Notes: generated by a model from the letters alone, not told the origin. 64,000 bases of DNA from Hippophae tibetana (GCA_037013495.1 CM072812.1:39553001-39617000), one strand, 5' to 3'; shown: positions 46,523 through 59,107, counted from the first letter of the stretch. Translations and numbers: made by a program.

Positions 46523-48397
46523 GTATGCCTTTAATTTAAATTGTACTTTTACCACTAATTCTAGATTTATTTTCATTACTAAATATAATTGTTCCTTCAT
46601 TATATTTTTCAAAAGTTTTGAAAAGAGAATGATCATCAGCCATGTGTCTAGAACAACTACTACCAAAATATGAGACAATTGTATGTTTGGCTTTAAAAGA
46701 AATGTGCGTTACAAAATAATTTAAATTAAATTTGTTAACCTAATATTTCTTAGTTTTTTTGAATTATGTTCTTATTTCTTGAAACATGACTATTGATTCT
46801 TGAATAAGATGCATGAAAATCATCAGCATCGTTATATGTCATCAAGAATCTATACCTAGGTCAAATATATATGCCTCTTTTACCACACTTAAGGCATGTA
46901 GGAATAAATTTAGAAGAAGATGCATGAGAATTATGTATAGTGTGTGAAGAGTAGGGATTAGAAGGTTTTACAAATAGTGTTATTTTAAAATAAGATGGTG
47001 TAGAATGCTCATCTATATAGCCTAGACCTCTCTTATCTTCAACTGATTTTCCATAATCTAAAATCTTGTTCAACCATTCAGCTCCAATGGTTAGCCTTTT
47101 TATGAATTCTGTGGATTATTCTAGTTCCAATACCAAATTCTATTTTTCCTATTTTAGATCTACAATACTTGAAATCAGATCATTAATAAGTTCAGACGAT
47201 TCAAATTTCTCTTTTTCTAGCACGAAAGAATTTATCTCATAGGATTTTAGTTTTTCATTAAGTTAATTAATTATATAAGCAATCTATCTTTTTTCCTTTT
47301 TACATCCTACTAAATCTATGAACAATTCATCAATGCCAGTTGCATTAAATGTTTTTAGTAAGAATTCAAAGTCACTTTCCTCATTGTCTAAATCAATATC
47401 AAACTTATTGAAATGTTCACTAATTGTTGCAATAAATGCTAGAAAATTGGGGTTACTATTTTATGATTCCATTATATTATCGTTGTCACTTTTTGGGTCA
47501 ATAAGTGTAGCATTGAAGACTTTTTCATTGTGTTCTCTTTTTGCACAGTGACAATAATCCATACATTTAAAATATTGAGGATCAATGGGTTTAGATTTCT
47601 TACCAACGAAACTCATAGATTTGAGTTCTCTCAGATTCTGATCCTTTTGACGACTTAAATGTCCTTTGCTTTAAGGATTCTTTTTTGTTGACTATTTTCT
47701 TCAATATTCTGGCTATGAGTACCAGTTATTTATCATCATTATCACTTTCTTCAATCATTTTTGTTTGAAAGGTAGTACCTCTTTATGGGAGTTTGAAAGC
47801 TCATCTCAAAAGTGAGAAGTGAACCAACTAGCTCCTAAATTATAATGGCGTTCATATCTTTGTTTTCATATATGGAGGTGAATTTTGCATGGAAGAAATT
47901 TGGTAAAGAGCATAGTATCTTTCGAACCAATCTAAATTCCTCAATTTTCTAGCTAAGATTAGTAGAAGAATTAGCAATATCACATAATTAAATATAAAAT
48001 TCAAAAAATATTTCTAACTCTTTTATTCTCGTATTTTTAATCTTAGTACCTAGAATGAAAATTTTTACTCTTTTAACATGAGCGGTGTTCTCATAAGAAA
48101 CCTCTAAAGTTTTATGACAAAATTTGTCAACATACACATCACTGAAGATATCATTTATGCATTTTTTGTTCTAGTTACTATCATTTTTATTTTCATAAGT
48201 CCATTTGTTCCTATGTTTAAGAGTGACTACATTATCTTTGGTAATCATAGGTGGTTCTCAATGATAAATGATAGAGTTCCAAACACTCTCATCTATAGAA
48301 TGTAGAAAGTCTCTCATACGATCCTTCTAATAAGGATAGTTAGACCAATCAAAAAAGGAACATGGGTTGTAGACGAACCCTCTCTCAAATGATCCAT
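46523..48397 (-). pseudogene. SIRE gag and protease remnant
   Basis: Gag starts MDHLREGSSTTHVPFFDWSN at 48,397 and continues Y-P-Y-stop-KDRMRDFLHSID. Core text VSYENTAHVKRVKIFILGTK and LVRKILCSLPNFFHAKFT follows near 48,080-47,850. The zinc-finger text CLKCGKRGIYI lies at about 46,861-46,890, and the protease near 46,680 reads W-Y-F-G-S-S-C-S-R-H-M where D-S-G is expected. The catalytic Asp is therefore lost. Multiple stops and shifts are present. Confidence 0.85.
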
Positions 48398-48432
48398 GAT
48401 AAGATCCTAGGCAATATTAAGTGTGTCTAGTA

Positions 48433-48450
48433 ACCCTCTCTGATTACAAA
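48433..48450 (-). promoter_or_regulatory. Decayed SIRE primer-binding site (Met-tRNA type)
   Basis: On the minus strand 'tttgtaatcagagagggt' corresponds to the usual TTTGGTATCAGAGC start of copia primer sites, with changes. It lies between the LTR end (about 48,455) and the Gag ATG at 48,397. Confidence 0.55.
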
Positions 48451-48454
48451 GTTA

Positions 48455-48960
48455 TGCCTCAAACTACCCTCGGAGATAATACCCCTAAGTAACTTTCTTA
48501 CAAGCCTCATCTTTCTTTCACAGTTTCCACAAATAAGGTATTTAGATGTAGACCAACGCTCTGACAAACATGAATAATACATGTTATCGAACCCATTCAG
48601 TAGGCACCTGAAACGTTAATTCCAAAACACAAGTACCATGTGTGCCCTAAAGTGAATTAAATAATGAAGAATCTTAGCTAGATGATTTAATAGAATAAAA
48701 AATAAACCAAAATTACTAGCAAACCTTGGAAGAGATGATCAACACAATATTGCAAATAACGTAGGCTTATTAATCAATCAAACACAACCCCAAAATATTT
48801 GATGGACTAACTAATGGAAAAATCCTAGCAGAATAGTTTTCGCAAAAAACATTTAAAGAGAGCAAAAGTTGCAAAAGTTGATTCAATTGTGGTTCAAGAA
48901 TTGTATGGTTTTCAATGGCTAGAGAATCCAAAACTCGTCCTTTTAATGCCCACAAATGTG
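48455..48960 (-). repeat. SIRE 5' LTR, truncated
   Basis: Matches 27,001-27,485 by eye, for example 'aaacacaacc', 'gcaaaagttgattc', and 'gcaaacc(c/t)t(a/g)g'. The rest of the LTR (equivalent to 29,487-29,903) is missing, replaced by mitochondrial-like DNA from about 48,960. The junction is approximate. Confidence 0.65.
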
Positions 48961-50913
48961 ACTTCTCGAGCCCTTTTTAGGATAAGATTTGGTGTCAAAG
49001 AAATGGATGCTTTCCGCTTGAAGGCAAGTGAAGATGTGGCATTAGAGTCCTTCTTCCTATTATAAATAGTAGGAGATTGGTTCACAAGAGAAAAGCCTAG
49101 GGCATTGGGACTGCTCCTAATTCCAATTGAAAGCGTGAAATTTTACTTCCTTTGTCCATCTGCTTCTTGAAAAGACCAGATATTCCACTAATCCAAGTCC
49201 CACAAAGGAATCGCTTTGACAATAGAAAGACCCCTTGGCTCGAAAAGAATATTGCATGTTCTTCTTATCCGGCCTGAATTCAATAGCAGATGATTCATGC
49301 CATCATTCCTCCTTTGCTTTTTCTACTGATGGCATTCTATTAGAAATGGAATATTGATCTTGCCCATATGTAATTGATTTTTTCTTCTTTCTTGTTAGGG
49401 GATAAAGAAATAGTATATGCCCCAAACTCGTGATTCGGGGATTTCTGCCAAAAATAAAGATTGGATGGTTCTTGCTTGTTGGATAAGGAAGGTTCGTAGC
49501 CTTGCTAAAGGACATGCTACCACCCTCCGACAAAGTCAAGCAGGAAGGTCATCAGGTGACGAAGGTATTTGGCTGGCAGGTCAATAACAACTTCTTATGT
49601 GGCATTTGGCATTTGTCCATCAATCCCATTCTATGTCTATGCCATCTTATTTACTATGGATTAAACCTCTAGGTCCTCTCCTTTTCCTTCTGGGATTAGC
49701 CAAACGAGGTCCAACTTATTAGCTGTTGCTCTCATTTCTACTATCATTCTTGTTTTAGACTAAGGTATTCCTGCGTTCATTTTCCAGGCCAATCAATCTT
49801 ATGAAAGAGGCATGCCTCTGGTTTACCCACTGCATATATTTCATATATTCATTCTTGTGCATTGTCTTCTCTAGGTGGAAAAAAGGGCTTCTATAGAGGT
49901 TAGAGTCCCTACAACGGCTTATCCAAATCTTAATAAGCAAATCAGCTCTTCATGCTCATAAATAGAAGAATCTAAACCTTTCCTTTTTCTATTTCTAATG
50001 TCAAACCCAAAAGCAACAGGGGCGAGCCTAAACCTTCTAATAGGCAAAGTGCTAAGGTTAATGCCCCATGACGTGAGATAAAAGGACTAAGAGCCTTTAT
50101 CCCATGGTCAATAATCGACTTCACTTGCTCAAGTTTTTCATATTCACAAATGGAGCACATCAATTCTATTGAGCACCAATTCCTCGAGTAAAGGAGAATC
50201 CCAAATTTCATTAGCAAGAAGTTTGATTATATAAAAACTATAAGGAACAGCAGACCCAGGTTTGGAACCCAAGTAAGAGATAGAATATTTCCAGAGGGGA
50301 AGCTCCCCATTGCATGTAAGCGGAAGAGCCCCCTTTAGAGCTTTCCCTTTTATTGCTCGTTAGCGCTTTACTGATTTCATTGTTAGGGATTTTCCCTATC
50401 TTAATTACTAATAATAATAAAGAAATGGGGCTTCTTTTTAACATAAGGTGAAACGAAATCGGTTGTTCATGCTTGTAGCTTGTGTGTCTGAGATCTATCT
50501 TCTGTTTGTGATTGAAACCCCTGCTTACTTTGTTACATTACTTCTTTTTTTATCTAGGATAAAAAAATAAGGTAGCTTTTGAGATAGAGACTTTACAGTT
50601 ACAATGGCAAGTGGAGAATAGATCAATAAGCTTTTAGCGGCTAAGAGAAATCACTCTTTTCTTGTGCTGGATTAAATCCTTGTTCTTTCTTTGTTCTACG
50701 GCATAGCTTATTTTAAGTACTTATTTTCCTTTTGGTGAGTGGAAAGCCATACAAAACCTAAAATTCTTTAAGTTAAGGAAGCCAAGTTGAACAAAAGATT
50801 TCGATTCTAGTGAAAGCCTCTACTCCTAACAAGTTGGAAAGTGAAGTTCAGAAGTCAAAGAGAAGTTTCTTATTTTTGTAACCGTGAGTTGCAATAAGTA
50901 CTTTAAAGCTCAA
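48961..50913. other. Plant-mitochondrion-like DNA, left block (candidate NUMT)
   Basis: The base composition changes abruptly: G+C rises and long A/T runs stop. The text looks like plant mitochondrial intergenic DNA (balanced purine/pyrimidine words such as 'ggaaggtcatcagg', 'cgaaggtatttggctgg'). No complete gene was recognised, and open stretches are short (up to 81 codons). It is taken to belong to the block that resumes at 53,058. Mitochondrial origin is an inference from style and from the tRNA at 55,515. Confidence 0.5.
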
Positions 50914-51014
50914 TGATAACTCTATGTTTTAGAGTTATTTTTTTCCAATTTATTAATATAATTGCTATGTTCTTAATGTTTTTAATTAATTTTAAGTTCT
51001 TAATTTTAAGTGCT

Positions 51015-52578
51015 TATCAAGCTTTTGCTAATGGAATCGTTGGGGAAACTGAATTGGTGGAGTGTAAGGATTAAGACTTTCTGGAACTGGTTTCATAATG
51101 GGTTTTATTGTTGCTTCATTCTCTTTAGCTCTTTCTTCTCCACAATCTTGTTTTTTCTGGGCCAATAGCTTCAACACTAAGGGTTGGCAAAGAAATGGGC
51201 TTAGGTATTTCTTTTAACTCTTTTCCACTTCTGAGTGTAATTGCCTTACAATTCTCTTTTCCTCCTCTATTAGGATTAGGTTTAGTATCACTCGGTAAAG
51301 CTCCCTGAGGGCGGTTGTTGATAGCAGTAGCAAGTTGCCCCAATTGAACTTCAAGATTTTTGATGGAATCTGCTTGATTATGAAGAATAGTCTCATTATT
51401 GGCCATGTATTGAGCAAACATATCTTCCAATGATGGCTTCTTTTCTTGTGGTGGAGCTTGGTTATGAAAGGCCTGAGGATATGTGGAATTCATAGAAGAT
51501 GATGGTCCCTCATTGTTACTCCGGGAAAAATTAGGATTATTCTTCCACCCTGGGTTGTAAGTGTTAGCATAAGGGTTGTTTTGATTCCTATTATAGTTGG
51601 AAACAAAACTAACAGATTCAGAGTTTTGAGGACATTTCTCATTGGCATGATTTCCATTGCAAATTTCACATGCAACAAAAGGACTCTAAATAGAATGGAC
51701 ACCCAAAGTATCCAACTTCTTCACCAAAGTGGATACTTGTGCAGTTAAAGCAGTCATTGCATCAATCTCATGAATTCTAGCCGTTCTCTTAGGCATCATC
51801 CTTTCTGATAGCTGCTCGTAGCAATTTGAAGCCATATCCTCTAATAAATTGTAGGCTTCATCAATTGTTTTTCCCATAAGAGCACCACATGTTGCAGCGT
51901 GAATCATATTTCTAGTTTGACCCATCAAACTACTATAAAATGTTTGAACTTGAAGCCACTTCGGTAAACCGTGGTGAGGGCATCTTTGAAGTAGCTCTTT
52001 GTACCTCTCCCAAGCTTCATATAATGATTCTGAGTCAATCTACATAAAAGTGGTGATTTCATTCCTCATCCTTGCAGTCTTTGTCGGTGGAAAATATTTG
52101 GCTAAAATGTTTTTAGCCAAATCCCCCCAAGTAGTGATAGAACCACATGGAAATGAATTCAACCAACTCTTTGCCTTATCCCTATGTGAAAAAGGAAAAA
52201 GTCTCAACCGAATAGCATCATCAGTGACTTCATTATGCCTAAAGGTATCACAAATTTCTAAAAACTTTGCTATATAGGAGTTTGGATCACCATGGGGTAA
52301 ACCATCAAACTGAACTGATGTTTGAATCATATGAATGATTGTAGGCTTAATTTCAAAATTATTGGCTTGAATTGATGGTCTTCTAATGCTTGAATGAATG
52401 CCGTCAACCATAGGCACTGCATAATCTCTTAAAGATCTTGGTTCTTCCACTTCAGGAATTTCCTCATCCATAATTAGATGTTTTGAGTTTTCTTGTTTAT
52501 TATTTTTTTTAATTTTAAATTAGTTCTTTCAATTTCTAGATCTAACGGAACTAGGCCAAGATTTCTTATGCGTCGCAT
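51015..52578 (-). pseudogene. Athila gag pseudogene
   Basis: The ATG at 52,578 gives MRRIRNL, then VPLDLE, as in the intact copy at 34,444. The A-run at 52,503-52,510 is one base short, shifting the frame. 52,471-52,040 resumes with [37 protein letters not shown], then a TAG near 52,039 (F-M-stop-I-D-S-E). 51,928-51,686 holds MIHAATCGALMGKTIDEAYN. 51,493-51,125 holds [20 protein letters not shown]. The end (QRFHQQKLDK near 51,030) meets the LTR fragment. It is the same family as the element at 32,324. Confidence 0.92.
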
Positions 52579-52735
52579 ACAAAGTCCCACTTTATCCAAA
52601 AAACTGAAAAATAAATCTAATAAAGTAAATATGAAAATAAACACACAAATCTAAGCAAATAATAGTAAGCAATAATTTTTTTGAACTAAAATCAGATTAA
52701 TTGGTATTAATATCAATAAAAAATAGTAAAATGAA

Positions 52736-52753
52736 TCCCCGAAAATGGCACCA
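52736..52753 (-). promoter_or_regulatory. Degenerate Athila primer-binding site
   Basis: Minus strand TGGTGCCATTTTCGGGGA versus TGGCGCCGTTGCCGGGGA at 34,223: four differences. It lies six bases from the LTR end. Confidence 0.85.
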
Positions 52754-52759
52754 AAAACT

Positions 52760-53057
52760 TGTTGTCTCTTTTGGAGAACATAAAATCATGCAAGTATACA
52801 GGGTCACAAGTAATAAATTTTGATAAGTAAAATGTCGTTCCCACGAAGATTTGTTACTAGTGTTCGTTAATTACTAAAATGATTTCAACCAGATTTTATC
52901 CAAACAATCGATAATTTGATGCAGTTTGACTAACTAATTTTTATAATAGTTTGTAAGAAAATTCTAGGATTGCAGTTTCACCAAATTAATCCACTTGAAT
53001 CATTTTATTTTCTTTTGATTTATGTTCTCGCATTTTAAGTTGTTAACCAAGAATTCG
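52760..53057 (-). repeat. Athila LTR 3' part
   Basis: Ends ACAACA at 52,760 on the minus strand. The remainder matches the last ~300 bp of the LTRs at 34,216 and 43,267 (for example 'gaaaattctaggattgcag' on the plus strand). The upstream LTR part is missing at the junction with mitochondrial-like DNA. Confidence 0.85.
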
Positions 53058-56000
53058 TATTTACAGGATGGTTCTAGTTCAAGAATTCGTGGTTGGCTTA
53101 CTAATGTTTTTTTGGTTACAGTTCATGCCCACTCGTCATGAACCACTGCCCGCCCCGACGCTTAGTCGGAACTCTTCCTATAGAAACCTCCTTCAACTGA
53201 TTCAAGTGATTCAATCAGTAGGAAAGTCAATAAGAAAGTCAGATGCCTCTCCTACAGGACAAAACATTTTCTTTGAATAGATGCCCATAAAAAAGAGTGA
53301 GGGCTCACTCTTATAGGGCCCACCCAATTTTGTTGCGAAATCTCACCTTTTGGAAATCTCAAATAAAGTCAAGTGGAAGTATAGGTTTTTTTAAAAAAAA
53401 CCTCCCCCTTATCCATTATTCTAATCATTGAATTAGGTAGGACCCTCGCCCTACTTCTAAGGATAGATAGAAAATGTGGGAGAGGGTTTCACTATCTCTT
53501 TTCTTTCCTGACTTCTTTTTTTTCTTTATGCAGGAAAGACCAATAAATGGTTTTGGCATATCTTATGCAATCGATTGATTCTATCAGGTCCATTCTTCGG
53601 TAGTGCATAGGCTTCGGCTTCTTCCTCTAGCCGAGCCACTACTTGTGTGTGTGTAATTCATGGCAGGTTTTTATTTTATTATGAAGTTATTCTCTTTCTT
53701 GGATTTTATAATAGTAGAGAGGGTACTTTCTGATTTGAAAAAAGGGTTATATCACGATGTATACGATAGGATATATAAGAAGAAAAACATTTCTCTTGAG
53801 TGATTGATCTTGTGACTTAAAACTGGTATATAGGTCTGTCTTTCTCTATATCCCAATGAGCTGAAAGACATGAGACATACATAAAAAATCGTTTAGATCC
53901 GGACCGGGCTCTCGAAAGCTCATGTGATCAGTGATGGGGCTGGAAAAGCATGTTAATACTCACCGCATGACCTTATGCCTCGAGTGCTCAGCTTTACCCC
54001 AGAAGTGGAACTAACTGAAGGGTCAATATGTGAAGAGAGGTCTCCATTGTAAACAACCTAGGCACAAGAAGATAGGCAGAGTAGTGGGGCAATGGTACCA
54101 GATGTTAAGGAGAGAGAAGTCAATTGGTCTCGATGAGAACCCAGACAAGTATCGTGTGTGATAATCTGACCTGGATTAAGGATATAGTTCCCTTCCTGGT
54201 CTGGGTTACGGTTCCAAACCTGCCACATTCCTTAAGGCCCTAGAGCTCGAGGTCTACTTCTACCTAGATACATACAACTTGCGTTACCACCATTTTAGAG
54301 CCAAGCCTCCTTTTTTGATAAAGAGGAATGAGAAAGAGATTCATTTTTGAATCGCCTAATTCAATAGCTCAAAAATAGGTGGAGTTCACCCTTTGAATCA
54401 TAGTTTAGTGTTGCAAAAGGGGATTTTTCAACGAACATGAAGTAAACAAAGTACCCATAACAACATTGAAGGCTTCGTAGCTATCTAGAAGAGAGCCTTA
54501 CTCTATAAGGGTGCTAAGACTTTATTAATAGAATCTAAAGTCAAGGCTCTTCTTCTATTCTACAAATCTAGCTAATCTATACTAGTACTAACTATAGTTA
54601 GACTAGGTCTTCTAGAGTGAACTAGTATAGTCTAGTTTCTATATTTTGTGCTACTAGAACCATAAGCCGCACTATACTATACTTGACTGAACCTTATTAT
54701 GCCGGTTCAAATAAGGTAATAAGAGAGGACTGATGCGTCAGCTTCGAGGGTGCCTTTTCCTTAAGCCCATCTAAGGTTAAGGAAAAACCACTTTTTTACC
54801 AATTAGAAGGAAGAAAGGAAACGAAGTACACTTTCGTGAGCGAGAAGTAGCCAGGTATAGGAGAAGGGGTGGTTGGCTTAGTAAAGATAGTCAAAAGTTC
54901 CACTTGGTGAATAGTGCCCCTTCTTGGTTGAGTAATGTAGTTCACTCAACTCGCAGCAGACTTGTTCTAGTGGAAATACATTTCTCTCTGGGAAAAACAC
55001 ATAAGATTTGTTTGCTAGAGCTCATCACTGAAGAATGGTGGCTTTACTTTGTGAAATCTTGTATAAAGTGCATTGACATCGTATCTTTCTCCTTTTCTAG
55101 GTTACGTGACATGGATTCGTCGATTGAAAAATCAGGGGGCTAGTGCACAATTTCTCTTATAGGGGCTCATTTATTCAAGCGGAGCTTACTACTTTTTATT
55201 TTGTTAGGAGTAGTTGCTTGTTGCTCATCAAAGCCATAGCTTGCTGTTTACTAAACGAGCCTTCACTACCCACCCGACCCCTCTCTTTAATATTAAGTAA
55301 AGTGAATTCAAATCAATGAAATGAACAGCCCAACCTCTTTGTTTAAAGCTTTGCCAGTAAGCTTCTACTTGTTGAAGCTTTGCTTCTCCTAATTCCAAAA
55401 AACAACAATAGACTTGCAACTATAGTATAGGAAAGATTCTCTTTGATAGCGGTCGTAGGGGGTTCAGAAAGGATCTGATCATAGATATAGACTTAAACCT
55501 ATGCGGGGGTAGGGGTGGATGTAGCCAAGTGGATTAAGACAATAGATTGTGAATCCACCATGTGCGAGTTCAATCCCCATTGTTCGCGCATCAATAAATG
55601 GACCATTTGTTAAGGAAACACAAGAAAAACATAGAAAGACTTTTTTCTACAAGTCATCTCGAGGCTTTCAAACGCATCCAAGCCGATTGAAACATAGAAA
55701 CCATAGATTCACGTCGCCTATTTGCTAAAAGCACAAATAGAATGGCCGATCATTCATTGTATGAATTTTTTAAGACCTCACTAATCAGCCTTACACTTTT
55801 TAGTTCATAATGAATGAAACCCCGGAGGAAGAGAAAATCTCCCCTCCCTTTTACAAAACCATGGGGAGCCTCAGAGTAGTTTACTGGGAAAATTTAGTTG
55901 TCATGATGATACCTTTCTTAGTGGAAGATCGGAAAAGATTTCTTTTTATCACGAGACTGATCGGATCTGCCATAAACACTCGAGATACCTCCACAAGGTA

Positions 56001-58588
56001 GGTGAGTAAAAGGACAACAAGCAAAGAGTTATCTTTCATTTCTTTGTTGAGATTGAAATCAAGTTATTTAAAAAGGTGTAGGTATAATGCATGCAGGCCA
56101 AGTCAAGAAAAGGACTTCCTTATTTTTCTTTCATAGTAGTCTTAATGACTAGTAGTTTGAAGCTTTAAGAAACCAAATCGGATTTTTTTTCTTCGAAAAA
56201 AGTCAAGTTCAGTTTAATTTTTCGATTCGGAACTCTTAGTCGAGCTGATGGCGAGATTGATTTTTTGTTCAAGGTTTAAGAGAAAAGAGAGGAACCACCA
56301 CCCAATGGATGCCAAGTAGCTATCAATTGTTATGTTCTATCATTCCATGCATGGAATGTTCCTTCCCTCCTAGCTCACCACCTGGGTGAGGAAGGAGAGT
56401 CCCACCTCTTTGAAGTGGGAATTCTTCCTTCGAAAGGAGTGGGAATCCACCAGAGCTTGCTCATCAAAGAAGAAAAGCAGGCTCTATACGCCTTGTAGAA
56501 TGGAAAGCCTTGGATGGTCTTGAAAATTCCTTTGAAAGCTCAACACTCGAGTGACATCATTCAGCTCATAGATATTTCGAAATAAAATGAGAGTAAGGCT
56601 GCTTCTATTTCCTTTTTTTTAAAGCATCGGTGTGATGATGTCAGAAAAAGGGCCACATCACCTTTAAGTTTGTCTACTTGATTTGATGAGTTAGGAATTA
56701 AAACCTTAGATGTATGTAAAGGAAACAGGGTACTTCAAGAGGATAAGGTGGAATTGACCCCAATATGCCAATCCCAGTCAAAAGACTGAGTCTCAGAGTC
56801 AGTCAAGAGTCCTTTCGGAACGTTAGATTGATGAGATAGCTCAATCGTAGTGGAATTGTTTGGAGTTTCCTTGGTGGAAAATATAGAGCCAAATCAAACT
56901 CGTGAGGTCGGTGAACTAGGTGGAAAGTACATGCCAGTGTTTTGGAGATAGAAAGGTTGATGGATGGATCCTTCCACTGTCTTTGAAGAGACTAGGAAAT
57001 TGAGAAAACCATAGTATAGAAAAGCCTATCTCTCATCCACTTTGAGCTTAATAAACATCAGCTGGGTTGGAAGAGCATCAATCGGTGCATCTCCTTGCTT
57101 CCATCTTTGCCCATTTTGCACTTCTCTTCTACATACGACTTTCAACAGGTTCCATTCCTAATGACTTCTCTGAATGAAGGAAGAAGTCAGTGAGAAAGGG
57201 CCTGAGTAAATAGTCATAGGTCAATCCATCCAGGAAGACCTCAGGATTTGTATCCTGATTGGTTCTTGCACATGCTTACTTTCTAACATGAGCTTCTTCT
57301 GAGTCCTCAATATGGCAAATGAATCCAATCTTCTTGGTTGCCACAGACCAGCTCGGGGCTTGCTTTTGTAGGGTCCAAATGGCATCCGTGTAGTGCATCA
57401 TTTTCACTCACTCTCTCTTGAATGAGATGTCAAACTGGTCCTCAAAGCCCCTCTATTTTGGATGACTGATTAACACCTGGTACTGATAAGCTACCTCCTG
57501 ACGAAACCACATACCTATCTCCGACTGACTCTTCTAGTCATCGAAACACGGATGAGGGCTTCTCTTACCTCATTCACCCCTTTCTATAGGTCAGGATCAA
57601 CAATATTGATTGGATGGTTGGAAGCTGACTGATCAGCTCGAAAGAAGAATGCAAAGAATTTTGAATGATCAGGAAGGGCTCGACCTCTCTTGGTTGACCG
57701 AAGGCCTACTTCTCCTCCCGAGCTCATGTACCCTGTTTATGGAGGGTACTAAGCGAATCGAATACACAGAATAATCAAGCCCAAATTCCCCTAGATGGAA
57801 GGGAAGAATGTGGACAGATGGAACTAAAAAGGAGCTCTCCCTACTTAGCATAGGCTACATTTGACCTCTAGATCATGAATAAGGTGTCCCCTACACTAGA
57901 CCGGAATCTCCATCCTGATTAGGAACCAAAAAAGTGATTTTCAATGGTTGGTTAAGCTCAAGCTCCTGCTTCTTGGTCACTATAGGAGTAGAACCAAAGC
58001 GAGCAAGACCAATACCCTTAGTTTTTCTATACCTTGTAGGAGAAGGGTTCAAGTACCCATTCGGGGATTCCGTTTTTTATTATCCCAAAATGAAAATCCA
58101 ATAGCTAGGTTTCGAAAGGGCTATATCTATCTCTGGAACAGGGGAAGAAATTCTATTCTTTACAGCCCTTTCCAGACCTTATGTAATTTCCTTTGATTGG
58201 GTTAGCTTTTTGGTAGGAAAATGGTAGTAGAGTTGCTAGAGGTCCTTCGTGTCACTCTACTATTTATTTTCCAGATAGGGATGCCCATTGTTCCATACTC
58301 TAACTCCTCTGATTTCCCTGTTCTTTCTTAAATACTTATAACACGTGCCCAACCTCAACGTAACTTCCCAAACCAAAACCGTCTTTCCTAGATCTATGAA
58401 AGGTGAAACGTTGAAGGTCCACAATAGGTAACATAAATGAACAAGTTTCTTTTTTAGTCAAGCTACTGGGGACCGAAGCTCGTATGGATACATTAATTCA
58501 TTATTCTATGAGGCGTTGCACTAAGCACATATTCGAATACGGTCGCAAAGTGCAAAGATCCGGTCTTTAACAACCGTTGTAAGGACAA
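53058..58588. other. Plant-mitochondrion-like DNA, right block (candidate NUMT)
   Basis: About 5.5 kb with G+C clearly higher than its flanks, lacking LTR or gene structure of nuclear type, and carrying a plastid-type tRNA-His at 55,515. Short open stretches (53,068-53,280; 54,904-55,143; 55,810-56,001; 57,948-58,196) have no recognised family. A segment at 54,540-54,700 is rich in 'actagtatag'-like words. No rRNA or respiratory-chain exon was identified. Mitochondrial intergenic DNA is often unrecognisable, so the call depends on composition and the tRNA. Confidence 0.5.
55515..55588 (+). tRNA. trnH: tRNA-His(GUG), plastid-type, decayed copy
   Basis: The text 'gtagccaagtggat' and 'gattgtgaatccaccatg' is the plastid-type trnH, with anticodon GTG at 55,549-55,551 in a 7-base loop between matching stems (GGATT side and AATCC side). 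The acceptor stem pairs GTGGATG with TGTTCGC through several G-U pairs. The T arm is 'gagttcaatcccc'. Plant mitochondria carry this gene from an old plastid transfer. Compared with the sequence I know, about nine of eleven differences are C-to-T or G-to-A. This points to a non-functional nuclear copy that has decayed. The plastid neighbours (psbA, rpl2) are absent. Confidence 0.85.
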
Positions 58589-58991
58589 TGATGAGTGCTC
58601 AAAAAGCACTAAAATAACCATGATTTTATGTACATTAATTGATTAAAAATATATATATTTATATGTTTTATCATATATTTATATAAATTTGTCTTTTTCG
58701 GAATCACGGGTATTCTTATTGTTTTTCAGGTATTTTGGCTTAAAAACACAATTTAAAGACTAAAAGAGGAATACTTGAAGCAATACATCACAAATATATT
58801 AATAAATAAGTGGGAAAAGGTCAACAAACATGGAAAAATTGGACAAAATGGGTCGAAAAGGTCAAAAATGTCAAAAAGACGGAAATCGCGCGCCGCAGCC
58901 CAGCACCCAACCGCGCGCGCCTCAGTGCGCGGGCACTGTTCACGCGCGCCCAACGCGTTTTCGCCCCATTTTTCACGTGCAGCCGGCTCTG

Positions 58992-59010
58992 TGACGTCAT
59001 GCTGACGTCA
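58992..59010 (+). promoter_or_regulatory. Two TGACGTCA palindromes 11 bp apart
   Basis: TGACGTCA at 58,992-58,999 and 59,003-59,010, with a weaker TGACATCA at about 59,014. Spaced TGACG pairs are the as-1/ocs type of bZIP (TGA-factor) target in plant and plant-virus promoters. About 90 bp upstream of the TATA box, so well placed; function inferred. Confidence 0.75.
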
Positions 59011-59099
59011 TTAATGACATCAGTAATTCCAATACGCGTTTTTACATTTTTTAATATTTTTTTAACATTTTTTACTCATTTTTTCTCTCCATCCTCACC

Positions 59100-59107
59100 T
59101 ATAAATA
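59100..59107 (+). promoter_or_regulatory. TATA box of the dual-gag element LTR
   Basis: TATAAATA followed by a pyrimidine-rich stretch, with the 'cacttcaaatcacacc' start region about 25-30 bp downstream. Confidence 0.75.

Larger units (their letters stand above)
27001..48960 (-). mobile_element. SIRE-lineage Ty1/copia element, minus strand, carrying three nested Athila insertions
   Basis: Read on the minus strand: 5' LTR part (48,960-48,455), decayed Met-type primer site, gag, protease, integrase, RT, RNase H, a long non-coding 3' part, a purine tract, and 3' LTR (29,903-27,001). Homologous LTR parts are 48,455-48,915 and 27,001-27,485. The coding order and motifs are those of SIRE. An Athila solo LTR lies in the 3' LTR, a near-complete Athila in RT, and a second solo LTR between protease and integrase. 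All are dated after this element. Numerous stops make it dead. Confidence 0.88.
50914..53057 (-). mobile_element. Rearranged Athila fragment inside the mitochondrial-like block
   Basis: The left end (50,914-51,005) is the first ~90 bp of an Athila LTR in plus orientation (TGATAACTCTATG). The rest is on the minus strand: LTR end (53,057-52,760), primer site, gag. Gag stops abruptly at about 51,015 at the LTR fragment. Because the two parts have opposite strands, this is not a simple truncated copy. No target duplication was found. Confidence 0.8.

Noticed and set aside
53780..54300. Possible mitochondrial rRNA or group II intron segment
   Set aside because: The text looks structured and mitochondrial, but I could not match it to a defined gene or to intron domain V or VI. 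Left as unassigned organelle-like DNA.
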